DNA from: Acrasis kona
Taxonomy: Eukaryota; Heterolobosea; Eutetramitea; Acrasida; Acrasidae
DNA length: 37,926 nt
NCBI GenBank assembly: GCA_026419775.2
Contig: JAOPGA020001491.1
Coordinates: 1-37,926 of the forward strand
Direction of reading: 5' to 3'
Shown: positions 18,310 to 29,116 of the stretch, piece by piece
Numbering within the stretch: position 1 is the stretch's first letter
How the letters are laid out: each line of letters starts with the position of its first letter
The notes under the pieces: model-generated
The model's input: the letters and a program-made list of their open reading frames with translations, nothing else
Databases searched by the model: none
What the model was told of the DNA's origin: nothing
Translations under genes and position numbers: made by a program

Positions 18310-18924
18310 ATGAATAAATTGTTCACATCAAACAACATGAGATCATCATACCAACTGCACTGCGGAGTCACTGAAGAGCCATTGATAAGGATTAAAGATA
18401 CAACGAAAGTTAGAAACCAACATGAATGTAAGTGTCACCAAGAGCCATGCGTCCTTATGTGCGAATGTGGCCCATGCTCCTATACTACGGCTTCCAAACA
18501 TATGAGATTAACAAACCACTGTTTCATAAAGGAGGACTCACCAACAATCAACACACCTCAAAGTCAAGGTTTACCGTCCAAGAGAAAACGTAGCAGCAGT
18601 CCTACAAGAGAACGCAAAATTAGATTGTGCGAAGAAGAGCATCCATTAGAATCCTCACAGGAACCTTCACAATTTGAATCACCCACTTCCCAAAATTCAC
18701 ATTGTCTCACTTTAGAGTGCTGCGATATCAACTATGGATTTGGACTGCCACTTGACTTTGCACATGAAACATTATCACCACAAACAGAGTCCATCTCATG
18801 GTCACCAATTTCTTTTCCGTTCCTTGATGATTGGGTTGGTGATGATTTTGTAACGAAGTATTGTACCTCCCAATGTATATTAGAAACTGAAATACTTGAT
18901 CCTTTTAAATCAATTTTGGAATGA
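18310..18924 (+). CDS. Cys/His-rich putative zinc-binding nuclear protein
   Basis: 204 residues from the first ATG (18310). Residues about 38-75 carry a dense Cys/His cluster: HECKCHQEPCVLMCECGPCS, then SYTTASKHMRLTNHC. The part C-G-P-C-x7-H-x5-H fits a C2H2-type finger, with extra Cys before it that could bind a second zinc. SKRKRSSSP is a likely nuclear signal. The C-terminal part is acidic and aromatic (FPFLDDWVGDDF), like an activation domain. I infer a transcription regulator but recognise no family. Confidence 0.55.
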   Translation: MNKLFTSNNMRSSYQLHCGVTEEPLIRIKDTTKVRNQHECKCHQEPCVLMCECGPCSYTTASKHMRLTNHCFIKEDSPTINTPQSQGLPSKRKRSSSPTRERKIRLCEEEHPLESSQEPSQFESPTSQNSHCLTLECCDINYGFGLPLDFAHETLSPQTESISWSPISFPFLDDWVGDDFVTKYCTSQCILETEILDPFKSILE

Positions 18925-19085
18925 TAAGTTGAATAAAATGTTGTTTTATGTAATCCAATTTTTGGTACGAGTTACGATTATTTCTTCTCATCATTGCTTC
19001 CCAAAGGGATCCGAATTAGTTCGCACGTCTTATGGTCAATTACTGTTTTGTTGCCTTCATAGTCAACTTCACTTTTAGCTAAACC

Positions 19086-19852
19086 ATGTCAGATTCTGAG
19101 GGAGAGGGAGAAAGGGTCCAATACAAGGTCATTTTATTGGGAGACGGAGCTGTTGGTAAAACATCGATAACAAGAAGATTCACGAATGATGAATTTAAAC
19201 AATCTTACCTACAAACAATTGGAGTAGATTGGTCGATGAAGACTATTGTGTTGCCTGGTGGGTTAATATGTAAATTATAATGTCCGTCTCATACAATTAG
19301 GTGAAATAGAGGTTACTCTACAAATATGGGATATTGGAGGTCAACAGTTGGGAAGCAAGATGCTAAGCAACTACATTTATGGATCAGACGCCGTGATACT
19401 CACTTACGATACAACTAGCTTTGCTAGCTTTAAGAATCTCCAAGAGTGGTACCAGTTGGTTCAGGTTGTATTTAAGGATAGAAAACCAACTATCGCCGTT
19501 ATGGGAAATAAGAGCGATTTAAATCATTTGCGAAATGTAAAGAAAGAGGCCCATACAAAGTGGTGCACAGAGAATGATTTTTTAAATTTTTATGTATCCG
19601 CAAAAACAGGCGATAGTGTGCAATCGTCATTCATAAGGCTGGCGGGTGTCCTCGCTCAAGTTTCAGTTCCTAAAGCAACAATAGAGGGAATGGGGGTAAG
19701 TGTATAACGCACGTATATCTAAAAGTTTTTAGAAAGTGGTGAAGGCCGAAATCGTCAATTATCCAATCACAGACAATGAAAATGAAGACTGGAAGAAAAA
19801 GCACGAAGAGGAGGTTGAGAAAAAGAGGAATAAGAAATGTATCATTGCATAA
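19086..19852 (+). CDS. RAB28: RAB28, ciliary Rab-like GTPase
   Basis: Three exons (19086-19257, 19301-19695, 19733-19852) with introns of 43 and 37 bases, 228 residues; human RAB28 has about 221. Motifs: P-loop GDGAVGKTS, LPGGEIEVTLQIWDIGGQQL (the RAB28-specific WDIGGQ in place of WDTAGQ), MLSNYIYGSDAVILTYD, GNKSDL, SAKTGDSV, and VVKAEIVNY at the end as in the human protein. It ends CIIA, a CaaX box, again as in RAB28 (farnesylated) and unlike normal Rabs. RAB28 associates with intraflagellar transport and the BBSome at the cilium. The catalytic Gln is present. One of the ciliary genes of this block. Confidence 0.92.
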
Positions 19853-20014
19853 ATACATATGTTGAAAGTAATAAATTTTCATATCATCCCTTCCATCACA
19901 CCCTCCCACTCTTTTGTTCACTTCTTTACAATGAAAAAATGACCAATCTAAAACAGTTGACTGGGTATTTCCAAAACGAAATCTTTGTGAAAAAAAAACA
20001 AGCCACAACACATA

Positions 20015-20598
20015 ATGGGTTCAGGGTAACGTCATATCTTCAATTTAACTTTAGACTCACACTTCTATGTACTTTCATCCAACCTTACTTTAATATTTAT
20101 GTGTTACACAACAAATTTTACACAACAATTACACACATTATGCCACATTAATTTTACATTGAATAATACAGAAAAGCAAAGGGTATCTTGGCAGCACGCA
20201 CCCTCACACACAAGAGAAGAGACTCTCGCTGGGCCGATAAGCAATACAAGAAGAAGGCTTTAGGTACCGCCCTAAAGGCTAACCCCTTCCAAGGTTCATC
20301 TCACGCCAAGGGTATTGTCTTGGAAAAGATTGGTATTGAAGCCAAACAACCTAACTCCGCCATTCGTAAGTGTGTCAGAGTACAACTTATCAAGAACGGA
20401 AAGAAGATCGCCGCATTCGTCCCCAACGACGGTTGCTTGTTGTTCATTGAAGAAAATGACGAAGTTTTGGTTTCAGGTTTCGGTCGTTCAGGACACGCCG
20501 TCGGAGATATTCCCGGAGTTCGTTTCATGGTAGCTAAGGTAGCTGGTGTCTCTCTATTGGCTTTATACAAGGAGAAGAAGGAGAAACCAAGATCCTAA
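20015..20598 (+). CDS. RPS23: 40S ribosomal protein S23 (uS12)
   Basis: A first exon of 11 coding bases (20015-20025, ATG GGT TCA GG) is joined by a 146-base intron to 20172-20598. The spliced start [20 protein letters not shown] aligns with yeast MGKGKPRGLNSARKL, and the total of 145 residues equals yeast Rps23. The rest is almost invariant: [40 protein letters not shown] (with the Pro that is hydroxylated in other eukaryotes), [15 protein letters not shown]. It is part of the 40S decoding centre. The intron is by far the longest in the window, as often seen near starts of ribosomal protein genes. I see no snoRNA boxes in it. Confidence 0.95.
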
Positions 20599-20804
20599 AT
20601 AATATTGCACTTAATACAAAAAACATTTTAAGATTATTATTGTTCAATGCAGCAATTAAAGATGAAATTGTTATGATTTTTATAAGGACGTTGTTTCTAA
20701 TGGTTTCTCACAATCTCAATTAAATGATTCTCCAAGTGTTGAAGGAGTTGAAGAGTTGCGTGTTTGTCCATTGGTTGACCTCTAAGTGAATAACGAGATA
20801 TGAT

Positions 20805-23800
20805 ATGAACATTAATGTGGCACCAATTTCTGGCGATAGAAGTACTCTTCAGAACATACCAGATCAACCTCTACTAGGAATAAGCATACCCCCTAAAGTT
20901 TTCGATCAAACTGTCGGAGAAGTACTTTTAAGGATTTCACATGTAGAGTGGAATAGAGAATACATTGGCAAATTTCTTCCCTATCGTATAACTTTAAAGA
21001 CCATGTGGTGGGGACAGAACACGGCTTCCCCAGTCTTGTTTCCACCAAGTAGAGAAGAGGTGGAAAAGGGCTACATTAGAAGTCAAAGCGAAGTTGCAAT
21101 TAGGTTTCCCATAACTACAATTCAAGAAAAGCTACAACATTACTTTGAAAGTAGACAAATTATTAAATCTTTTCAATTCACACTTTTTAGCCGCGTTTTT
21201 AAATCTAAGTGTATGCATAGATGAAGGTGGGGCATCAAGTTTTGTGGGCGATGTCAATTTGTCTGTTTCAAGCTTAATTACACAGTCAATTGAGGGAGGG
21301 TTAGTCGCTACTAAAATCAACAATTAACATTAGAACAGAGTATTTCCATTTTCTCACAATGGCAAGACGTTTGGTGCAATTACATTAAATCTAAGAGCAG
21401 TTTACTTCCACCCCGGTCCTCATGCAAATTACCCTCACGTCTATACACAACCCGCCAAAATAATAAATCCACAAGTTAGTGAAAAAGTAAAGGCTAATAG
21501 AGTTAAGACGGATCTACATAATAGATTCAACAACATTGAAGAAGTATCAACACCACAAAACCCCATAGAAACAGAACCCATTCCTGATGTAATCATTCAT
21601 CAAAGTCCTCCATCTCCTCAACATCAAAAAGACCAACAAGTACAGAATCAACATCAAATCATACCCACTAGGAAACATACCGTCGAAGAGATTAAAAAAA
21701 CAATCAACCATAATCTACTTGAGGAGATTTTACAAGCTGCACATGTTCTTAACAGTGATATGGATGCATTCTCAGAGGAAGCCCATCCAGGATTCAATTT
21801 AGCGCTACCACAAACACAAGCAATTGATTTATCCGACACATTAGTACGCGCCATCAACACGAATGAAAATGATTTTTTTCCATCAACATCACATATTCAA
21901 GATCAACTCCATCAAAGTTATGATTTTTCACCTTCTACATCACCATCTAGTTCTAGGTCAGATTCACCCACTTTTGAAACCCATCCCATCACTACCAGTC
22001 AAGATAAAGATTATGATAAAAACCACGTTACCTTCGATCCCAACATTAAAAAAAACACATTCTCCTCCGAACCAGATTCTTCCGATTCCGATCAAGAATC
22101 AGAATCGTCAGAGATGGAATCCGAATCTGAGTCGTCTGAAGATGAAAAAAATTCAAGTCAACCAGAACAACTTTCTTTACAAAAACAAATCAAAAACAAA
22201 ACACACCAACATTTACACTACCACGTTCCCAAATCACAATTCAGAATGATGATCCACATTATATCAGCAATGACCACATCACCCAAATCCCATTCCCAAC
22301 CTTTATCCATCCAATACAAAATCTCATTAGATACCCATCGCGAAATTCGACCACTTTTCAAAAAAACATTATCCAATCAAAAATCAACGAGAATTGATTG
22401 TTACGAAGTGATCGTGATGGACGAATTACCAACTAGAAATTTCGTTCCCAAATTAGCTACCCAATCTCTAGTTCTAGAGGTGCGAGACTCGTTCCAAAAG
22501 TGTCTAGGTGTACTATTACTACCTCTTTATTCATTTTATGAATCTTTTGTATCACATGATGACGAAGATCATGAAAATCAAGATTTGATTTATATTCATC
22601 AAATGAATGAATATCCTGTTGTTGGTTACTCTGGTGCTTATTACTTTGTAGATCCGATCACAAACACAAACGCTGCAAGAGTGGTATTGTCGTTATCGTT
22701 TGGAACCAAAGGTCAAATCAATCGATACTTGCGTGCACAATTGGCTTCCATTGTAATTCAGAGAGCGTGGCGACAATGGAGTAACTCTAAACTTCGAACA
22801 AAAAACAACAAAAAACAACACCCATCAGCACGACCTCCTGCTCCTACAATACCTCCTTCTACTTCTCTTCCTCCACAGCAACCACAACAACAACAACAAC
22901 AACAGTACGACGACAACGACTATGATGAGGAAGAAGGTCATTCGTCAAGTTCAGAAGAAGAAGAAAGAGTCAAATCAAAAAGAAAAATCAAACAAGAAGA
23001 TAGAATAGAACCAAAAATACAACAAGAAGAAAAAAACAATAATAGATTACCTCGTATAGGTCACCAATGCGTAATGACAATTAAAATAATCAGCGCAACA
23101 GGGTTACAAGAGGCATCCACTTGTGCAAAAAACGCCACGCAAGAGCACTGGAAAAAATCATCATTGGAAGCAAGTTGTCAATTAGGCGTAAATACTAGCG
23201 TACAATTTGAAAATTTTTTACCACCTCATCTCACTCACGATCAAATCTACACCACAAAAATCATAGCAACTAGTCATTATCCTCAATGGAACTATGAATG
23301 TAAAATACCATTTGCTTTTGATGAAACGGTGCGTGAGCATTTGGAACAAGCTGAAGTTACATTTACTGTTGTTCATCACATACCAGTTGAAAGAGCCATT
23401 GGTGTACATAGGAGAGATGGAGATATAGAAGAAAGTTGGTCTTCTTGTTTAGTTAAATTAGCAGAGTGTCAAGTACCTTTATTTCCGTTAATGAAACACC
23501 AAAAGGGAGTTGATGGTTGGTATACATTAACGGATTGTACACATGGCAATACAGCAGGTGCCATTAAAGTTATGATCCAGCTCGATGCACAAACTACAAA
23601 CATCATGTTTCCTTCTACATGTTCTTATCTACCTCATCATCATTCTTTACATGTTGATAATTATAATAACTTTAATCATGTTGTTTATGATGTTTGTAGA
23701 TTTACTATTATTGTAGAAGAAGTTTTTGTTCCCAATTCAACTATGAGATCTATACTTTTACCTTCTTCTAATCCTCAACAATGTCATTTTTTTATACGTT

Positions 23801-25365
23801 ATCAATTCTATAATGAAAAAAATCACATAAAAACATTTCCAAAATCAACAACCTCAACTATCTTTTATCATCAAAATCAAAACAATAAACCATATTCCAT
23901 AAAGATGAACCATACTATGGAATATAAAAGAGTAATGAATGATCAATTCATTAATCTATGTATGTGCGAAAAACAATGTTTTGATTTGTACGTCATGATA
24001 GATGAAGAGGAAATTTATTTAGGAACTTGTTATTATGATATGGCTGCTTTGTTATCAAAGAGAGAAGCCAGTACTAAAAATCAACCTGTTGTTCATTCGG
24101 GTATGTTCTCTTTGATTAATCCAACTAGTATGAATTTGAGTAATGGTCACATGAAGATTAAAATCATGTGTGATACTTTAAAATATACATTTACTGATGA
24201 TGGCTATCATGGAGATGAAGAGAATAAAGAGAGAGAAGAAGAAGAGAGTCAAGTGACTGATGAATATGATAATGGTCATCAAGTGGTGATGATTGATAAT
24301 CAAACGCCACCTCAGACTCCAAAGAGAACTAGAGTGGAGGTGATTAAAACCATATCACCTTTTCATTCTATAGCACCTTCAACCGCATCTTCTCCACGGT
24401 CCATTTCTTCTGTTAATCATCATCTTGAACCTGAAGAACAACCATCAAGGAATCAACAGTTACAGCAGCCAGTGGTGATAACAACTACCGCTAATAACCA
24501 ACAACAAGAACAAGACAAGGAAGAAAAGGAAGAAGAAGAGCGTGTTGAGATTATTAATCAATTATCAGTTTGTGTTGACTCAGCTTATCATCTACCTCTT
24601 GTTTCTAGAATATGGTCCGCTCATCCTATTCAACCGTCTTGTTATGTCAAAATTATTACTTTTCAAAATGAATTTTATGCATCTGATCATGTCCATTCCA
24701 ACTCTGGTAGTTTTTCTGTTCTTGATTTAATATCTGCTATTGATAAGGGTCATATACGGTCCAAAACGCATGTTGTGAAGGAGAATACATGTCCATCATG
24801 GGCACATCATGTGGTGTTGCCTCTTAGCAGACAGATTGATAGCGTAGTGTTCCAAGTATGGAGCAAGTTATCATCTTCGTCGATGGATGCTTCTTCTAGT
24901 AGCAGGGATCAACTAATAGGCGAGTGTGTTGTTGATTTAAATCCTTTGGTGTGGGGTATGGATCGTATAGAGGGTTGGTATGGCTTACAGAGCAGAAGAG
25001 TAAATGATGGTGTATTGATGAATCACTCTTACTTGAATCCTTCTTCTCATCAAATTGCGCATTTAAAGGTTTGTATTTCTCCCGAGAAACCTTACATGTT
25101 TGTGAGGGGATCTCTTGGAGAAACGCCAAGGACATCTCAAGATTATAATTCACATCTAGATGATAAACAATCATTATTAGTGGAGCAAGATGAGCATGGT
25201 GTTGTCGAGCACCATGATGTTGGTCGTGATGTAGTTGATGGTGGTAACGAAAATGTTAAATATGTAGATGAGCTGTTGGAAATGGATGCTGATCAACTCA
25301 GGGATTTATTGAGAAGTACATTGCAAGATTTAGATAGTGCCATGAGTAAAGTCACTGAATTATAA
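20805..25365 (+). CDS. C2CD3: C2CD3, centriole distal-end C2-domain protein
   Basis: Three exons (20805-21150, 21191-21299, 21339-25365), introns of 40 and 39 bases, 1493 residues. C2CD3 is needed for centriole elongation and for distal appendages that start a cilium. The N-terminal C2 domain (about 15-170) has LRISHVEWNREYIGKFLPYR with MWWGQNTASPVLFPP, matching the human pattern around VRWWGE and LF-P. Further C2-like domains lie near 725-860 (CVMTIKIISATGLQEA), 935-1080 (RFTIIVEEVFVPNS) and 1223-1390 (LSVCVDSAYHLPL). Between are acidic Ser-rich linkers, an IQ-like helix near 620 (IVIQRAWRQW) and a Gln run. The end is a short coiled coil. Human C2CD3 is longer (about 2350), so this may be a reduced version. 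Confidence 0.85.
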
Positions 25366-25413
25366 TAAAAATATTTAACATTTAATCGTTTTTGAATTTA
25401 TTTTACATGATGC

Positions 25414-26166
25414 CTACGCAGCAAAGTCCATCTTGCTCGCCATTTTAAGTGTGGCCTCTTGATCCAATTTTTTCATTTCAAGTAATTTCTTTCAAATTTA
25501 ATAAAAATGTTAAATCAAGTTACTGACCTCTGTAATTTGAGCTCTTATTGTAGCTTCATGTGGACCTGCTTGCCCAATCGAACGCATGGTTTCGAGGAAT
25601 TGATAGCGGTCGTCAACTTCTTCCACAACTAGGTAAATTTTAGATCGTCATATCATTCAAAGTTCTTACGCTCAGTAAATCTGTCCTTTTCTCTCGGCTT
25701 AGGCTTGTTGCTTTCGACCACCCTATTATTGACCCTAGCCTCGTAGATAGCTTTAGGAACATCTCCATTAAACTCATTGATCGTGGCGAGTTTTATTTTT
25801 TCTTTTTCCAAATTGTATTCTATGGCGAATGTTAGCGTAAATACGAGGTTCGGATTTACTTGATGGAGCTGGTTTATAAGTATCAGGTGCGAATGCATCC
25901 TCTGCCAACATTTGTTTTACGCTTTTCTTTTTCGGTATAGAATAATTCTTTTCTCCAAACATATTGCTCCGCGTTGATTCTCCGTATATTTTTTTGGAGT
26001 CGCTAATGTAATTACTCATCTCTTGAGCTCTGTCTATAGCTATTCCATTTTTTGGCAGAGGTTTTTGTTCTTTAAGATGGCTGTTGATTTGTTTCATTTG
26101 ATGCTGTGAAAGCTTTGCATCCTTCATCATACTGTTGACAAGAGATTCAGTAGACTGCCTCTTCAT
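25414..26166 (-). CDS. EVG1 / C22orf23-like (UPF0193) protein
   Basis: Four exons (25860-26166, 25670-25819, 25528-25628, 25414-25488), introns of 40, 41 and 39 bases, 210 residues. The start of the protein, MKRQSTESLVNSMMKDAKLS then QMKQINSHLKEQKPLP, resembles EVG1-family starts (E-L-L-x-V-M-M-E-E-S-K-L). The end has DRYQFLETMRSIGQAG then EATIRAQITEKLLEMKKLD, matching the conserved EFL-x-x-M-x-x-L-G-Q and I-x-x-E-I-x-x-K-L-R-E-M-E motif. The family is linked to cilia and flagella by distribution; its biochemical role is unknown. The gene ends 48 bases from the end of C2CD3 (convergent), consistent with a ciliary gene neighbourhood. ATG 26166 is the first in-frame Met. Confidence 0.75.
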
Positions 26167-26258
26167 GATCTCGTTCAAATAATGTTTTGTAAATTCATCA
26201 ACCACGACAACCGTTACCGAACCAAGTAATTGAAGATTGGTTTTGATTTATTATGCTT

Positions 26259-27284
26259 TTATTTAAAGGGTATTGGATTTCTTTTACCATTAACAGGACT
26301 TGTTATAGACGTGTTTAGTTTAAGATTATTAGCACTACTCTTTCTGGTTACAAGCGAATATACTTTCTTGGGGGCATCTTTGCTCTCCTTTTTTATTTGT
26401 AGCTCCAACTTTTCCTTTTCTGCGACATCGATACCTTTTTTCAAATTGTTCAACAACTTCAAATCTAATTGATATTGTTCCTCTGTCTTTTGTTGTTGCG
26501 CCAGTACTCGGTCAAGCTCTTTCTTCGCTTTTTTTCTTTCTTGCTCCAAGTCTTCATGAAATTTTGATTCCAAGTTCTGGAGCTCCGATCTGTTCTCTTG
26601 TAGCAGTCGGTCAACTTCCTTTTTGTGAAATAGTGCTTGCTTGAGAAGCTTATCTGACAATTTAGAAGAATTTTTTTCTTCATTCTGGAGTAGTGCATTT
26701 ACTTCACTTTTTTGTCTTTCGGAGTCTTTTATTTTTCTCTCCATTACTCTTACATCAACTTGTAGTTTTTCTATGAGGGCATCTTTATCTCTATAGCTAG
26801 ATTCTATTTTTTTCCTATCTCTCTCAGATGCAATCTTTAATTGCATCTCTCTATCAAGTTGCGCTTTTAAAACATCCCTGTCCAGTGTCAATCTTTTGAT
26901 TTCAAAGTCATATTGTTTAGCTTGGGTTTGATTAAGCAAATTAGCATTCTGAAGCTTCTGTTTCAATTCAATGTCAACCGATATCGACTTTCCTTTAAAT
27001 GATCCATTGGGACTGATTTGAGAAGGTATTACTCTAGGGCTTGTCAATGTTGATGGAGAAAGCGGTTCGAATGTTTGTCTGCGAAGAAGCTCATTTTCTG
27101 ATTGAAGCAGCTCCACCTGACTCTTCATCTTCTGGAGTTGGTCCTGTAATAATAAACATGTTGGTATTACCATGTCCAATTTATTCTGGAGCTCTTCACA
27201 CTCGCTATTGAGTACATCAGCCGAGTTCGTTATTTCATCGTAGGCTGTTGGGGAGATTAGTCCTCCACTTGGCGTTTGAGTCAT
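26259..27284 (-). CDS. Long coiled-coil protein, unrecognised
   Basis: 341 residues from MTQTPSGGLISPTAYDEI. Residues about 20-80 (CEELQNKLDMVIPTCLLLQD then QLQKMKSQVELLQSENELLR) and about 120-290 are heptad-rich coiled coil, separated by a Ser/Pro stretch (EPLSPSTLTSPRV). The tail is basic and disordered (VTRKSSANNLKLNTS). There are no introns. It could be a ciliary or cytoskeletal scaffold, given its place next to EVG1 and C2CD3, but coiled coil alone does not show this. It shares a 46-base divergent spacer with the PAS gene. Confidence 0.75.
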   Translation of the reverse strand: MTQTPSGGLISPTAYDEITNSADVLNSECEELQNKLDMVIPTCLLLQDQLQKMKSQVELLQSENELLRRQTFEPLSPSTLTSPRVIPSQISPNGSFKGKSISVDIELKQKLQNANLLNQTQAKQYDFEIKRLTLDRDVLKAQLDREMQLKIASERDRKKIESSYRDKDALIEKLQVDVRVMERKIKDSERQKSEVNALLQNEEKNSSKLSDKLLKQALFHKKEVDRLLQENRSELQNLESKFHEDLEQERKKAKKELDRVLAQQQKTEEQYQLDLKLLNNLKKGIDVAEKEKLELQIKKESKDAPKKVYSLVTRKSSANNLKLNTSITSPVNGKRNPIPFK

Positions 27285-27330
27285 TGTAAAGTCAAATTTA
27301 ACGTATGCATTTATCCTGATTGTGGATAAC

Positions 27331-27804
27331 ATGGACGAGGATAGTGAAAAGCGTAAGCAAATCGAGCTTTTGAGAGTAGAAAACCAACAACTAAGCAATC
27401 ACATTCAGCACACAATAGATTCCGCACAAGAATTTGTGAGGCAGTATTTTGGAAGGGTTCTACCACCGATGTGTGGAATGGTCGTAACAATAGAGCACGG
27501 TATAATAATTGTGTGGGACTCCGTTGTTAGGGAACATCTTGGGTATAGTGAAGAAGATTTATTTACCTTAGTTCAAAGATGGCCGGATATTGTTTGGGAT
27601 AAAGAGGAAGCAATTCGGCACGTTAGTACATTGTTTGAAGCAGCGGCAGCAAAAAAGGAAACATGTGATATTAACAACCTACATCTAAAGCACAAACAGG
27701 GCCACAGTGTTGTATGCGATAGGCGTGTTATGTTCCATTATGACTTTGAAAATCAGAGACCTCTCTTTACTGTATCGATTTTAACATTTCATAAACAAAT
27801 TTAA
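27331..27804 (+). CDS. Single PAS-domain protein with N-terminal coiled coil
   Basis: 157 residues, no introns. Residues 1-45 form a charged helix (KRKQIELLRVENQQLSNHIQ). A PAS fold follows: GIIIVWDSVVREHLGYSEED matches the PAS core W-N-x-x-x-x-x-x-x-G-Y-s-x-x-e-l, and FENQRPLFTVSILTF fits the final strands. PAS domains sense small ligands or light, or dimerise. No output domain is attached, so it may act as a subunit or by dimerising through the helix. ATG 27331 is the first Met; its spacer to the divergent coiled-coil gene is only 46 bases, so the two could share a promoter. Confidence 0.7.
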   Translation: MDEDSEKRKQIELLRVENQQLSNHIQHTIDSAQEFVRQYFGRVLPPMCGMVVTIEHGIIIVWDSVVREHLGYSEEDLFTLVQRWPDIVWDKEEAIRHVSTLFEAAAAKKETCDINNLHLKHKQGHSVVCDRRVMFHYDFENQRPLFTVSILTFHKQI

Positions 27805-27952
27805 ATTATTAATGTATTATCTTTATCTAAACTCACCACATGTTTGGCAATATCCCATACCTTCCAACATGTGTTCAATTTGCTTCTTCTACTTTAAAAT
27901 TTTTATATATTTTTGTAAAAAAACAAAAAGAAACAACTCGAGAACAAACAAC

Positions 27953-28620
27953 ATGGGAGTACTAGAGAAATTGTTCGGGAAGCCAAAGACAACGAAAGAG
28001 CTCATGCGTGAATACAAGCGTAGCATAGAACGAAGCATTAGAGAGTTGGACAGAGAACGCTTCAAAATGGAGCAAGAAGAAAAGAAACAAATTATTGAGA
28101 TGAAAAACATGGCCAAAAAGAACCAAACCGAAACCCTAAAAATAATGGCAAAAAACCTCGTGCAAACACGCAGGTATATTACTAAGTTCCATAAGGTACA
28201 GTTACACTCTTCTACTGAAATATAATTCTTTCCAAGATGAAGGCACAAATGAACAGTATCTCTCTTCAAATAACGACAATGGCCTCGACACAAGAAATGA
28301 CAATGGCCATGAAAAAGTGTGGAAGGGTCATGGCTGCCATGAACAAGCAAATGAACATGCCAGAAATGCAACGTATAATGAGGGAGTTTGCAAAAGAGAG
28401 CGAGGTCATGGACATGAAAGAGGAGATGGTCGGAGATGCCATAGATGACGTCATGGAAGGTGACAATGACGAGGAAGAGGAGGAAGAGCTTGTGAACCAA
28501 GTTTTGGATGAAATTGGTCTTGCCCAAAAAGTGGATTTACCAAAGAACAAACTTGCGAAGGAGGCACAACAGGAACAAGAGGACGATCTTGAGGCCAGGC
28601 TTGCCAACTTGAAGCAATAA
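27953..28620 (+). CDS. CHMP2A: ESCRT-III subunit CHMP2/Vps2
   Basis: Two exons (27953-28195, 28237-28620), a 41-base intron, 208 residues. The basic helix 1-2 hairpin (MREYKRSIERSIRELDRERF) is followed by NLVQTRRYITKF, then MKAQMNSISLQI and QRIMREFAKESEVMDMKEEM as in CHMP2A. The C-terminus DDLEARLANLKQ is a MIT-interacting motif that recruits Vps4. The protein caps ESCRT-III polymers in multivesicular-body sorting, cytokinesis and membrane repair. The symbol is the human one; Vps2 is the yeast name. Confidence 0.93.
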
Positions 28621-28675
28621 ATTTCTTTGTATCATTAATATCGATCTAGACAATGAACCACTTACAATCAACTTT

Positions 28676-29098
28676 ATGTCCGATAGGGACCACTATCGTG
28701 TGTTAAATGTTAGTCGTGACGCCTCTGTTCAGGAAATAAAACAACAATACCTTAATTTATCTCGTCAGTATCACCCTGATGCTAGTGGAACGAATGATTC
28801 GAAGGAGTTTATCGAAATTCAAGAAGCATGGGAGATTTTAAGAAATGAAGATTCTCGGTTAGCTCTAGACAAAGATCTTGATAATTTGGAATCTAAAAAC
28901 TATAAAACAAGAGGTGAGATATCTGAGGTTGTTAAGATCTCAGAGATGGACTTCAACGAAGATGGAGATGTACTCTCACGTCCATGCAGGTGTGGAAGCA
29001 CTTATGACTTATCAACAAGTGATGCATATGACTTTAATGAAGTTATTGTTGTATGTAGTGGTTGTTCTTTAAAAATTAAAATTGAAAACGATTTGTAG
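28676..29098 (+). CDS. DPH4: DPH4 (DNAJC24), diphthamide-biosynthesis J-protein
   Basis: 140 residues, no introns. The J domain is at 1-65 with HPD in SRQYHPDASG. A CSL zinc finger follows: CRCGSTYDLSTSDAYDFNEV then VVCSGCSLKIKI, with C-x-C and C-x-x-C ligands. Family members have exactly this pair. DPH4 supports the first step of diphthamide formation on elongation factor 2 as an iron-binding or electron-transfer partner. Its neighbours are unrelated housekeeping genes. Confidence 0.92.
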   Translation: MSDRDHYRVLNVSRDASVQEIKQQYLNLSRQYHPDASGTNDSKEFIEIQEAWEILRNEDSRLALDKDLDNLESKNYKTRGEISEVVKISEMDFNEDGDVLSRPCRCGSTYDLSTSDAYDFNEVIVVCSGCSLKIKIENDL

Positions 29099-29116
29099 AA
29101 GTTTAATGTTTTTATT

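Noticed and set aside
20026-20171. Intronic snoRNA in the S23 intron
   Set aside because: No C/D or H/ACA box pair is visible.
27889-28607. Long minus-strand ORFs opposite CHMP2
   Set aside because: They overlap a well-conserved two-exon gene on the + strand and look like nothing known.
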